From an uncultured Devosia sp. (lineage in GTDB: Bacteria; Pseudomonadota; Alphaproteobacteria; Rhizobiales; Devosiaceae), in contig CAMLKN010000019.1 of NCBI GenBank assembly GCA_946480655.1, forward strand, positions 1-17,467: a DNA stretch of 17,467 bases, given 5' to 3'. The notes beneath the pieces were generated by a model. It was not told the origin of the DNA. It worked only from the letters and a program-made list of their open reading frames with translations, and made no database searches. Positions within the stretch are counted from its first letter, which is position 1. Every line of letters starts with the position of its first letter. This document shows positions 5,597-14,169 of this stretch, in pieces. The translations under genes and the position numbers were made by a program.

Positions 5597-5688
5597 CCGT
5601 CTCGCTGGGGTGTTCCGGTTGCCGCCGGAGCTGAGAGTTACCCATAGAACCTGAACCAGGTCATGCTGGCGGAGGAAGTTCGAGATGG
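5597..5688 (+). promoter_or_regulatory. TPP riboswitch (THI element)
   Basis: The conserved TPP aptamer elements are present in order. P1 is CCGTCTCG (5597-5604) paired with CGAGATGG (5681-5688), with one G-U pair. GGGGTG follows, then GCTGAGA (5630-5636), ACCC and GAACCTGAACCAGGTCATGC, and the closing GCTGGCGGAGGAAG. The GCTGAGA and ACCTGA blocks contact the pyrimidine and pyrophosphate ends of TPP. It stands on the coding strand of thiB, 79 nt before its start codon. Identification is by direct match to the aptamer consensus. Confidence 0.96.
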
Positions 5689-5722
5689 CAAGGGTGCCCT
5701 CGCGCGTCCTTTACCATTGACA

Positions 5723-5760
5723 CATCCCTTCTCCCATGACCGCAACTGATTGAAGGGATG
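5723..5760 (+). promoter_or_regulatory. thiB: Shine-Dalgarno sequestering hairpin of the TPP riboswitch
   Basis: CATCCCTTC (5723-5731) is perfectly complementary to GAAGGGATG (5752-5760), giving 9 bp across a 20-nt loop. The 3' strand contains the thiB ribosome binding site AAGGGA (5753-5758), 9 nt before the ATG. No U-tract follows, so the platform is translational rather than a terminator. AAGGG at 5691-5695, just after P1, could pair with CCCTT (5726-5730) to release the site when TPP is absent. That switch is inferred. Confidence 0.65.
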
Positions 5761-5767
5761 ACCAAAG

Positions 5768-6772
5768 ATGGTCAAGTTTTCCTCCATCGCGCTTGCGGTC
5801 CTTCTTGCCGGATTGTCCGGCAGTGCCATCGCACAGGACAAGCCGACGCTCACCATCTACACCTATGACGGCTTTGCCTCCGAATGGGGCCCGGGCGTGC
5901 CCTTGAAGGAAGGCTTCGAGGCCACCTGCAACTGCACCGTCAACTGGGTGGCCGCCGACAGTTCCATCGGCATCCTGCGCAAGGCGCAGCTCGAAGGCGA
6001 AAGCACCGAGGCCGATATCCTGTTGGGCCTCGATACGGCCATTGCCGGGGAAGCCCGCGAAACCGGCCTGTTTGCCGATCATGGGCTCGATCTTTCCGCC
6101 CTCGCGCTGCCTGCCGAATGGACCGATGCGCAATTCGTGCCCTTCGACTATTCGCATTTCGCCTTCATGCATGACACCGACACGATGCCGGTGCCACCGG
6201 CCTCGTTCGAAGAGCTGATCGCGCTCAATGATGACATCAAGATCGCCATCCAGGATCCGCGTTCTGCCACGCCGGGCCTCGGGCTGCTGCTGTGGGTCAA
6301 GGCGGCCTATGGCGATCGCGCACCCGAAATCTGGGCCGGTCTCAAGCCGCATATCCTGACCATCACCCGCGAATGGAGCGAGAGCTACGCCCTGTTCCTC
6401 GACGGGGAGGCGGACATGGTGCTGTCCTACACGACCTCGCCCGCCTACCACATCTTCGATGGCGACGATCACACCATCAAGGCGGCGATGTTCTCGGAAG
6501 GCCATTTCCCGCAGATCGAAGTGGCGGGGATCCTCAAATCCTCCGACCAGCAGGATCTCGCCCGCGACTTTCTCGCCTACCTGACCTCGGTCGAGGGCCA
6601 GAAGGTCATTCCGACGACCAACTGGATGTTCCCGGTCGTCGACCTTGGCGCCGAGCTCGATGCGTCCTTTGAGGGCCTGCCGCAGCCGGACAAGACCCTG
6701 ACCCTCGACGAAGCCGAGATCACCGCCAATTCCTCAGCCTGGATCGAGGAAATGCTGGCGGCGGTGCAGTAG
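5768..6772 (+). CDS. thiB: Thiamine ABC transporter, periplasmic binding protein
   Basis: A 334-residue periplasmic thiamine/TPP-binding protein that delivers ligand to ThiP. A signal peptide covers residues 1-22 (hydrophobic core IALAVLLAGLSGSAIA, cleavage likely after AIA at 22). The mature protein starts with KPTLTIYTYDGFASEWGPGV, the hallmark of ThiB. ADILLGLD, PFDYSHFAFMHD, QDPRSATPGLGLLLW and LSYTTSPAYHIFDGD follow as in E. coli ThiB. The start codon has AAGGGA 9 nt upstream, and that site is the one hidden by the riboswitch platform. It is the first gene of a thiB-thiP-thiQ unit and is followed by a 162-bp gap that holds two inverted palindromic repeats before thiP. Such hairpins after a binding-protein gene often protect its mRNA. 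Confidence 0.96.
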   Translation: MVKFSSIALAVLLAGLSGSAIAQDKPTLTIYTYDGFASEWGPGVPLKEGFEATCNCTVNWVAADSSIGILRKAQLEGESTEADILLGLDTAIAGEARETGLFADHGLDLSALALPAEWTDAQFVPFDYSHFAFMHDTDTMPVPPASFEELIALNDDIKIAIQDPRSATPGLGLLLWVKAAYGDRAPEIWAGLKPHILTITREWSESYALFLDGEADMVLSYTTSPAYHIFDGDDHTIKAAMFSEGHFPQIEVAGILKSSDQQDLARDFLAYLTSVEGQKVIPTTNWMFPVVDLGAELDASFEGLPQPDKTLTLDEAEITANSSAWIEEMLAAVQ

Positions 6773-6789
6773 GGCTGGATTGGTGCAGA

Positions 6790-6839
6790 CATCCCCCTCA
6801 TCCGGCGCTGCGCGCCACCTTCTCCCCGAGGGGGAGAAG
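6790..6839. repeat. Intergenic palindromic repeat, pair 2 copy A
   Basis: A 50-bp GC-rich element beginning CATCCCCCTCATCCGGCGC. It contains two hairpins: GGCGC/GCGCC with a 3-nt loop, and a strong 9-bp stem CTTCTCCCC/GGGGAGAAG with loop GAG. It starts 17 bp after the thiB stop codon. Its partner lies 25 bp downstream in opposite orientation. Confidence 0.7.
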
Positions 6840-6864
6840 AATGGGCCGGTGCTCGCCTCTTGTT

Positions 6865-6918
6865 CCTCTCCCCCTCGGGGAGAGGTGGCTCGGCGAAGCC
6901 GGGCCGGTGAGGGGGATG
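6865..6918. repeat. Intergenic palindromic repeat, pair 2 copy B
   Basis: A 54-bp element that matches the reverse complement of copy A at both ends (CATCCCCCTCA and CCCCGAGGGGGAGA) but has a different middle hairpin arm. It includes CTCTCCCC/GGGGAGAG as a hairpin. The two copies together can form a large cruciform or long stem between thiB and thiP. It ends just before the GGAGA ribosome binding site of thiP at 6921-6925. Confidence 0.7.
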
Positions 6919-6934
6919 CCGGAGATGGGCTCCA

Positions 6935-8524
6935 ATGCTGATCCTTCCCCGTCGCCCCCTACGCGTCGCCTTGGCAGCCGCACTCACCCTCGCCATTGCG
7001 GCCCTGATCGCCGCGGTGCTTTGGGCCATCCTCGATGCGGCCATCGACAATGGCGGCGCCTCGCGCATCGATATTGCGCATCTGCTGCGCATGACGGCGC
7101 TGCAGGCGGGGCTCACCATGGTGCTCTCGCTCCTTGTCGGCACGGCTTTGGCCTGGGCGCTCAACCGGCTCAGGTTTCCCGGTCGCGATCTGGTCGTGGG
7201 GCTCTTTGCCGCGGCCATTGTCACGCCCGGCATGGTGGTGGCCTTTGGTCTCCTCTCCATCTGGGGTCGCAATGGCTGGATCAACCAGGTCGCCGGGTGG
7301 TTTGGATTGAGCTTCGATAGTCCCGCCTATGGCCTGTCCGGCATTCTGATTGCCCATGTCGTGCTCGACGGGGCCTTTGCCGCGCGCATCCTTCTGGCCC
7401 GGCTCGATGCCATTCCGCATGCCCGTCTCAAGGTCGGGCAGTCGCTGGCGCTTTCGGCCTGGCAGCGCTTCGTGCTGATCGACTGGCCCGCCATGCGCGG
7501 CAGTTTGCCGGGTCTGGGCGCGATCATCTTTCTTCTCGCCTTCACCAGCTTTCCCATCGTGCTGCTGCTGGGGGGCGGACCGGCCAACCAGACGCTGGAA
7601 GTGGCGATCTACACCGCCGTGCGGCTCGACTTCGATCTTGTGGGCGCGGTGCGGCTGGCGGTGACGCAGATCGTTATCTGTGCGGTGGTCATCCTTCTCT
7701 CCTCGGCTTTTTCGCCCATCCCTTCCGCCCTGGCGCGCTCGGCACAACCTACCTGGCGCGACAGCGGGCCGGCGCAGGCACTGCAATGGCTGGTGCTGGG
7801 GCTGGCCGTGCTGGGCTTCGCCTTGCCGCTGGTTTCGGTGCTCTACGACGGGCTTGCGAGCGGTCTCATGCGTGTGCTCCAACAAGCCAGCTTCTGGCGC
7901 GCCACGCTTACCAGCGTCATCATCGGCTCGGCTTCGGCGCTGCTGACGCTTGCTTTGGCCCTGGCGCTGGCACTGGGCCGCAGCGCTGCGCATAACCCGG
8001 TGAGCCGCACGCTTCTGGGCGTGCCGGCCTATGCTTATCTCGCGGTGCCGGCCGTCGTCTTGTCGCTGGGCTTCTTCCTGCTCGTGCGGGCCCTGGGCGT
8101 GCCGACGGGGGCCGCGGCCCCCGTGGTCGTGGTCGTTGCCAATAGTCTCCTGTCACTGCCCTTTGCCATGGCGACGCTGGGTCCACCGCTCGATGCGGTT
8201 CTGCGCTCTCGTGGCAAGCTCATCCGCGCGCTTGGGCTTTCGGGCTGGCAGCAGTTCCTGGCGATCGAGTACCCGCTGCTCGGGCGCGACATCGGCCTGA
8301 TGCTGGCGCTGGCCTTCTGCTTCTCGCTGGGCGACCTGGGGGTGATTGCCCTCTTTGGCACCCAGGATTTCCAGACCCTGCCGCTGATGATGTATCGCGC
8401 GCTCGGCTCCTACAAATCCAACGATGCGGCGGCCATTGCCGCGCTCCTCCTGATCTTCACCATTGCCGCCTTTGTCGGCCTGCCGCGCCTTGTCGAAAGG
8501 ATCGCCCATGCTCCGCGCCGATGA
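6935..8524 (+). CDS. thiP: Thiamine ABC transporter, permease
   Basis: A 529-residue inner-membrane permease, a fused protein with two BPD-type permease halves and about 12 hydrophobic helices. It forms the thiamine channel and receives substrate from ThiB. Each half carries an EAA-like loop that docks ThiQ: FVLIDWPAMRGSLPGLGAII near residues 180-199 and FLAIEYPLLGRDIGLMLALA near 440-459. The length is that of the ThiP family. The ATG at 6935 has GGAGA at 6921-6925, 9 nt upstream and directly after the repeat pair. The end overlaps thiQ by 17 bp, which indicates translational coupling. Expression relative to thiB may be reduced by the intervening hairpins. Confidence 0.95.
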   Translation: MLILPRRPLRVALAAALTLAIAALIAAVLWAILDAAIDNGGASRIDIAHLLRMTALQAGLTMVLSLLVGTALAWALNRLRFPGRDLVVGLFAAAIVTPGMVVAFGLLSIWGRNGWINQVAGWFGLSFDSPAYGLSGILIAHVVLDGAFAARILLARLDAIPHARLKVGQSLALSAWQRFVLIDWPAMRGSLPGLGAIIFLLAFTSFPIVLLLGGGPANQTLEVAIYTAVRLDFDLVGAVRLAVTQIVICAVVILLSSAFSPIPSALARSAQPTWRDSGPAQALQWLVLGLAVLGFALPLVSVLYDGLASGLMRVLQQASFWRATLTSVIIGSASALLTLALALALALGRSAAHNPVSRTLLGVPAYAYLAVPAVVLSLGFFLLVRALGVPTGAAAPVVVVVANSLLSLPFAMATLGPPLDAVLRSRGKLIRALGLSGWQQFLAIEYPLLGRDIGLMLALAFCFSLGDLGVIALFGTQDFQTLPLMMYRALGSYKSNDAAAIAALLLIFTIAAFVGLPRLVERIAHAPRR

Positions 8525-9146
8525 CCTGGTCTTTGCTCATCCCGGACAGGCCGTGCCGTATCGCTTCACCCTCGAAGCCCTGCCCGGCGCCGTGACCGCC
8601 ATTTCCGGCGCCAGTGGATCGGGCAAGTCGACCTTGCTCGATCTCCTCGCCGGGTTCCTCCGCCCGACGACCGGCAGCCTCACGCTTGATGGCGCAGATT
8701 TGCTTGCCTTGCCCCCAGAGACACGTCCGGTCTCGCTGCTCTTGCAGTCGGACAACCTGTTCGAACACCTGAGTGCCGAGGAAAACGCGGCGCTGGGTTT
8801 ACCGAGGGGTACCACCAAGCAGGAGGGACATCGTCGGGTTGCGGAGGCGCTGGCCGAAGTCGGCCTTGCCGGTTTCGAGCAGCGATTGGCCGGCAACCTT
8901 TCGGGAGGTCAGAAACAACGCGTGGCGCTGGCGCGTACCCTGCTGCGAAATCGTCCTGTCCTGCTGCTCGACGAGCCGTTTTCGGCGCTGGACGACGAAA
9001 CGCGGCAGACGACGCGGGCGCTCGTCGGCGACCTCACCCGGCGCCACCATTGGCACACGGTGCTGGTCAGTCATCACGCTGATGACATCGCGGCTCTGGC
9101 TGAGGCGCACTATCGCATTGTCGAGGGGCATCTGGAGCGCGTGTAG
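8508..9146 (+). CDS. thiQ: Thiamine ABC transporter, ATP-binding protein
   Basis: A 212-residue cytoplasmic ATPase that powers the thiamine importer. Walker A is GASGSGKST (34-42), the Q-loop LLLQSDNLFEHLSAEEN is near 77-93, the signature LSGGQKQRVALAR is at 131-143, Walker B VLLLDEPFSALD is at 151-162 and the switch His is in VSHH (about 189). The LQSDNLFEHL region and short length match ThiQ, with no extra regulatory C-terminal domain. The start ATG at 8508 has AAAGGA 6 nt upstream and lies inside the end of thiP, so the two are cotranslated. It converges on the large membrane protein gene with an 11-bp gap. A hairpin covers its stop codon. Confidence 0.95.
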   Translation: MLRADDLVFAHPGQAVPYRFTLEALPGAVTAISGASGSGKSTLLDLLAGFLRPTTGSLTLDGADLLALPPETRPVSLLLQSDNLFEHLSAEENAALGLPRGTTKQEGHRRVAEALAEVGLAGFEQRLAGNLSGGQKQRVALARTLLRNRPVLLLDEPFSALDDETRQTTRALVGDLTRRHHWHTVLVSHHADDIAALAEAHYRIVEGHLERV

Positions 9147-9153
9147 CGCTCCA
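9133..9153. terminator. Hairpin over the thiQ stop codon
   Basis: TGGAGCGC (9133-9140) pairs perfectly with GCGCTCCA (9146-9153) around loop GTGTA, which includes the thiQ TAG. It sits in the junction of two converging genes and could act in both directions. No T-tract follows on the plus strand, so intrinsic termination is uncertain; RNA end protection is the alternative. Confidence 0.35.
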
Positions 9154-9157
9154 AAGC

Positions 9158-11161
9158 CTATTGCGCCCAGGCCGCCAGCACGGTGTCGAACAGGGCCTGC
9201 GCCTCCTCGTCCTTTTCGAGGGTCAGGATGGCATTGCGGCCGGTGCCGTAGACAATGGCGAGATCGAGCCAGCGACGGGTGTCGAGCAGGTCGGTATTGG
9301 CGGCCAGGTCGTCTGGCGAGGCGCTGAGCGCGAACAGGAAGGAATTCCCCACCACGCGCGCAGCTGCACCCGCCAGGGCGGTTCCGGGCACCAGTTCCTC
9401 GTCCTTGAGCAGCACCCCGGCCAAGGTCGCGATCGAGCCGCCGATAAACGTATCGGGCACGTCGAAGGTGATTTCCATCAGGTGGCTGGCCGGCAGAACC
9501 GGATCGTTGTTCTTGCGGATGATGATGGAGACGCCCAGGTTCCGGGCCGGAATGCTGGCCTGGCCAAGCAGGGTCGGCAGCCCGATCTCGTCCGTGCCCT
9601 GGCTCCACTCCACCGTGCCCGAGAAGGGCACGGCGCCGCCCTGGCCATTGGGCGAGGCTTCAAGCAGCAGGGACTGGTTGCCGGCGAGGTCGGCGGGGTC
9701 GACACTGGCTGCCGGATCCTCGGTGGCAGCGATCGAGGTGTCTTCGCCCGAGAGGCGCTCCTCGGTCTTGACCTCGCCATCGATGGAGGGGAGCACGGTC
9801 TCAGTTCCGGTCGGGGTCACCGGTTCCGGAGTCGGTTCGAGCCGGTCTTCGGTCACTTCCAGGGCACTGGTCGGCTCGGTCGCGGCGGTGGTGGCGGTAT
9901 TGCCGGGGCCGGTTGCACTATCCCCGGTACTGGGGGCAACCGGCGTCGTGCTGTCCATGGTGGGTGTCGTGGCCGGTTCGGTCGTTGTCGTGGGTTCGGT
10001 CACGGCCACCTGGCCCTGGCCGAACATCTGGTCGAGGTCGACATAGCCTTCGCGCCAGGCCCAGAAACCGGCGCCGCCGACGCCCACGAGCAGCAGGGCA
10101 AAGACAATGAGGAAGATGGTGAGACCGGCGCCCGAGCGCCGTTCGGCACCCGCAGGGGCAAAGCCGGCGTCTTCATCCGGGTCATGGGCGCTGTCACCGG
10201 CCGGGGCGGGAAGGTCCGGAAGCGGCTCGGTGGCCTCGCCACGCGCTTCGCGGTCCAGCGTCTCGATGGCGCGCTCGATGGCGCCTTCCGCCTCGCGCGC
10301 ATCGTCCTGCTCGACCTCAACCTCGCGCACGCTGGAAAGTGCGGTGTCAACCGGCAGGGGCGGCTCGATGACGACCGGTTCGCTCACGATCGGCTGGCTG
10401 GCGAGGGCCGTGCTGCCCAGCATGGGCTCGATACGCGGTGCCAGGGCGGCGGCCCCTGAAGAAGCCGCCATCGGCATGGGCTGCACTTCGCTCTTGCGCG
10501 AGAAGAAAGAGGGTCGCGTTGGCGCTGCTGCGGGCGCGACGGGGGCCGGTGCCGGCTTTTCGGCCTTGGGCTCGACCGGCATGGCCGCCGGTTCGGCGGG
10601 CCTGTCGTTGACCTCGACGGTGACGCCGCTCGTCTCGGCCGCTTCAGCGATGATGTCTTCGATGGAGGTCTGTGCCGCCCTGGGCGCGGCGTGAGCCTCT
10701 GCCGGCTTGACCTCCTCGGGCTTTGCGGCCGGGGCGTGCCAGACGATAGGAGCCGGCTTTTCTTCGGGCACTTCGACAGCTGCAGCCCGGGGAGCCGCTT
10801 CCGGAACGGCTGGGGCGGGGGCCGGCGGGGGGGCTGATTGCACGGGTTGCGGTGCCGGCCGGGGCGCGGTCGGGGCGGGGCGGGGCGCAGCGGCGATCGT
10901 TGGGGCAGGGCGGGCGGCCAGGGCACTTTCGCGCCCCAGGCTGATGACGGCTTCGCTGGCTTCCTGTTCGACCTGGCGGATGCAGTCTTCGAGCTGCAAG
11001 CGGTGCTGGGTGATGTCGCGCGCCGGCAACGGGGGTTGAATGGCACGCAACTGACCCACCAGGGCGGAACGTGCCTTCTCATAGACCGCGCGCCGCGCGG
11101 CCCCGTTATTCTCCGGCAGCGCCGAGATCGCCCGACGCAACAGCTCCTTGTAATCCGCCAT
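9158..11161 (-). CDS. Pro/Ala-rich single-pass membrane protein of unknown function
   Basis: A 667-residue protein that I recognise only as a type often found near purA in Hyphomicrobiales. Residues 1-75 form a conserved-looking helical domain (MADYKELLRRAISALPENNG, then EKARSALVGQLRA). A long Pro/Ala-rich linker covers about 80-260, an acidic stretch 280-335, and one transmembrane helix about 346-368 (GLTIFLIVFALLLVGVGGAG). A Thr/Pro/Glu-rich segment covers 385-465. A folded C-terminal domain from about 495 to 667 includes SGTVEWSQGTDEIGLPTLLG and MEITFDVPDTFIGGSIATLAG. With Arg and charged residues before the helix, the C-terminus is likely periplasmic, so it could link cytoplasm to envelope. 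No enzyme motif is seen. Its ribosome binding site is weak. It follows purA by 48 bp on the same strand and may be cotranscribed. Confidence 0.85.
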   Translation of the reverse strand: MADYKELLRRAISALPENNGAARRAVYEKARSALVGQLRAIQPPLPARDITQHRLQLEDCIRQVEQEASEAVISLGRESALAARPAPTIAAAPRPAPTAPRPAPQPVQSAPPPAPAPAVPEAAPRAAAVEVPEEKPAPIVWHAPAAKPEEVKPAEAHAAPRAAQTSIEDIIAEAAETSGVTVEVNDRPAEPAAMPVEPKAEKPAPAPVAPAAAPTRPSFFSRKSEVQPMPMAASSGAAALAPRIEPMLGSTALASQPIVSEPVVIEPPLPVDTALSSVREVEVEQDDAREAEGAIERAIETLDREARGEATEPLPDLPAPAGDSAHDPDEDAGFAPAGAERRSGAGLTIFLIVFALLLVGVGGAGFWAWREGYVDLDQMFGQGQVAVTEPTTTTEPATTPTMDSTTPVAPSTGDSATGPGNTATTAATEPTSALEVTEDRLEPTPEPVTPTGTETVLPSIDGEVKTEERLSGEDTSIAATEDPAASVDPADLAGNQSLLLEASPNGQGGAVPFSGTVEWSQGTDEIGLPTLLGQASIPARNLGVSIIIRKNNDPVLPASHLMEITFDVPDTFIGGSIATLAGVLLKDEELVPGTALAGAAARVVGNSFLFALSASPDDLAANTDLLDTRRWLDLAIVYGTGRNAILTLEKDEEAQALFDTVLAAWAQ

Positions 11162-11209
11162 GGGCTACTTGGTACTCACTCTGACAGCGCAGTCTTGTAT
11201 CAAAATTTC

Positions 11210-12499
<1,290 letters not shown>

Positions 12500-12654
12500 A
12501 TTTCAGTCTTCCCCAAGAAAGGCACAATAAGTGGTCCCGCCGAGCGGCCGGGTCCCACGATGATTGGACGTCTGTCCCCCCGGCCACCTTTGTCGGGTTT
12601 GATTGCGGCCGAATAACTGATAAGTCCGATTGTCCTTACATCACCCGGACGACG
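12500..12654. promoter_or_regulatory. Divergent intergenic region, purA / DMT exporter
   Basis: A 155-bp region between two genes read outward. It holds the purA ribosome binding site (GGGGAAGA on the minus strand) and, on the plus strand, only a weak GGA before the exporter ATG. No promoter with good -35 and -10 matches could be chosen by eye, and no purine-repressor palindrome was recognised. Confidence 0.4.
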
Positions 12655-13599
12655 ATGACAAAGCCGCAACACCCGCAAAGTAGCGGCATTTTCGCCCGCG
12701 TGCTGGATCAACCCTATCTGCTGCTGGTTCTGGCGCCGCTATTCTGGGGTGGCAATGTCGTGGCCGCCAAGCTCGTGGTTGGGGAAATCGACCCCTTCCT
12801 GCTTCTCGCCTGCCGCTGCGTGCTGGCCACCACTTTCATCCTGCCCTTTGCCTGGCGGCATCTGAAACGGGACTGGGCAGTGGTGCGCAAGACCTGGCCG
12901 GTGCTGATGGCCTATGGCGTGGTCGGCTATGCGCTGTTCAACGCCTTTCTCTACATCGGCCTCAAATATACGACCGCGGTCAATTCGGCCATCGAGCAGG
13001 CCTCGTTGCCCATGCTGATCCTGGGCGCCAATTTCATCGTCTTCCGCGTGCGCGCCCGGCTCATCCAGATCATCGGCGTCATCCTCGCCATTGCTGGCGT
13101 CATCCTCACCGCCACCCATGGCGACCCGTCGCGGCTTTTGACCATGGATATCAATATCGGCGACGGCTTCGTCATCCTGGCGTGCCTGGCCTATACGGCC
13201 TATACGCTGGCGCTGCGCTTCCGCCCGCAGGTCGATATGATGAGCTTCATGGCCGTCAGCTTTGCCGGTGCGGCGATCAGTGCCGTCATCATGCTGGCCC
13301 TGTTTGGCGGCGGGCTGGGGCAGTTGGCCACACTCTCCGATGCCTCACTCACCGTCTGGGCGGTCATCGCCTATGTGGCGATCTTCCCGTCCATGTTCAG
13401 CCAGGTCGCCTATGCGCGCGGTGTCGAACTAGTGGGGGCCAACCGCGCCGCGCCCAGCCACAACCTCATTCCGGTCTTCGGCACGCTGGGCTCGGTGATC
13501 ATCCTGGGCGAGAGCCTGCAACCCTACCATTTCGTGGCGGCCGGCATCATCATCTCAGGCATCGTGCTGGCGGAATGGGCGGCACGGCGGGGTAGGTAG
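12655..13599 (+). CDS. DMT superfamily (EamA) transporter
   Basis: A 314-residue integral membrane protein with two EamA repeats and about ten hydrophobic helices. The first repeat includes YLLLVLAPLFWGGNVVAAKL (about 21-40), with the usual WGGN motif, and the second ends FGTLGSVIILGESLQPYHFV (about 276-295) with the typical GE pair. Members usually export amino acids, nucleosides or other small metabolites through the inner membrane; the substrate cannot be deduced. The first ATG at 12655 gives a soluble 20-residue N-terminus and standard length, although the Shine-Dalgarno sequence is weak. It is read away from purA, and nothing suggests a functional link beyond the shared intergenic region. 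Confidence 0.93.
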   Translation: MTKPQHPQSSGIFARVLDQPYLLLVLAPLFWGGNVVAAKLVVGEIDPFLLLACRCVLATTFILPFAWRHLKRDWAVVRKTWPVLMAYGVVGYALFNAFLYIGLKYTTAVNSAIEQASLPMLILGANFIVFRVRARLIQIIGVILAIAGVILTATHGDPSRLLTMDINIGDGFVILACLAYTAYTLALRFRPQVDMMSFMAVSFAGAAISAVIMLALFGGGLGQLATLSDASLTVWAVIAYVAIFPSMFSQVAYARGVELVGANRAAPSHNLIPVFGTLGSVIILGESLQPYHFVAAGIIISGIVLAEWAARRGR

Positions 13600-13671
13600 T
13601 CCCCCGTAGTTGCGCATGCCAGCATGGCGTGTTCACTCATTGTTCCACGAGCGAGTGAGGAGCAAAGCACC

Positions 13672-14160
13672 ATGTCGATGGAGGTCTATGTCTTTTCTGA
13701 CAGGCAACTGGGCTCGATTGCCGAATGGCAGGTTGCGATCGAGGCAGACGGCTTCGACATCAGGCTTGATGCTTCAAGAGCGTTTGCCGATCTCTCCGGA
13801 TTCCTGCCGGTCGTCATCGAGGGCAGGCCAGCTGGTTTTGAATGCGACCACTTCGAAGCCGGTTCGATGATCGATGAACTCACTGAGGAGGGATTTCCGG
13901 TGGAGCACCGCTGGAAACACCTTCTGGTGTTCCGGTTTGGCGGCAATTACGACGAAGGCGTCGCGGCTGCGGTGGCCGCTGCAGTCTACGCGCGGTCAAC
14001 CGACGGCATTCTCTTCGACTGCGAAGATGGCCAGTTTTGCGGTCCGGAGGCCGCGGCGGACTATGCCCGACGGGCGGCGGACCCGGTGGCGCGGGAGAAT
14101 TTCGAGCGCGCCCTGGCAGAGATCATGGCGAACTGGCCAAGGCAACTGCCGCCGACCTGA
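13672..14160 (+). CDS. Hypothetical protein, 162 residues
   Basis: An unrecognised soluble, acidic alpha/beta protein. It begins MSMEVYVFSDRQLGSIAEWQ and continues with GFDIRLDASRAFADLSGFLP, a GFECDHFEAG block and the regular segment KHLLVFRFGGNYDEGVAAAV near residues 83-102. ARSTDGILFDCEDGQF follows at about 108-123. There is no signal peptide or transmembrane helix. The architecture is reminiscent of small single-domain proteins found as orphan immunity-like genes, but no toxin gene is near and this is inference only. The start at 13672 is preferred to the ATG at 13624 because GTGAGGAG at 13655-13662 lies 9 nt upstream. It ends 9 bp before the stop of the convergent aldo/keto reductase gene. 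Confidence 0.75.
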   Translation: MSMEVYVFSDRQLGSIAEWQVAIEADGFDIRLDASRAFADLSGFLPVVIEGRPAGFECDHFEAGSMIDELTEEGFPVEHRWKHLLVFRFGGNYDEGVAAAVAAAVYARSTDGILFDCEDGQFCGPEAAADYARRAADPVARENFERALAEIMANWPRQLPPT

Positions 14161-14169
14161 CCCATGACT

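Noticed and set aside
5758..5775. ATG at 5758 as an alternative start near thiB.
   Set aside because: It is out of frame with thiB and lies inside the Shine-Dalgarno/sequestor helix. The 5768 start gives a proper signal peptide.
9161..10459. A 432-codon plus-strand open frame opposite the Pro/Ala-rich membrane protein.
   Set aside because: Its product is a Gly/Arg-rich shadow of the repetitive minus-strand gene, which has a clean domain layout and transmembrane helix.
13624..13671. A longer start for the hypothetical protein (MACSLIVPRA).
   Set aside because: There is no ribosome binding site before 13624, whereas GTGAGGAG sits 9 nt before 13672 and would be buried in the longer form.
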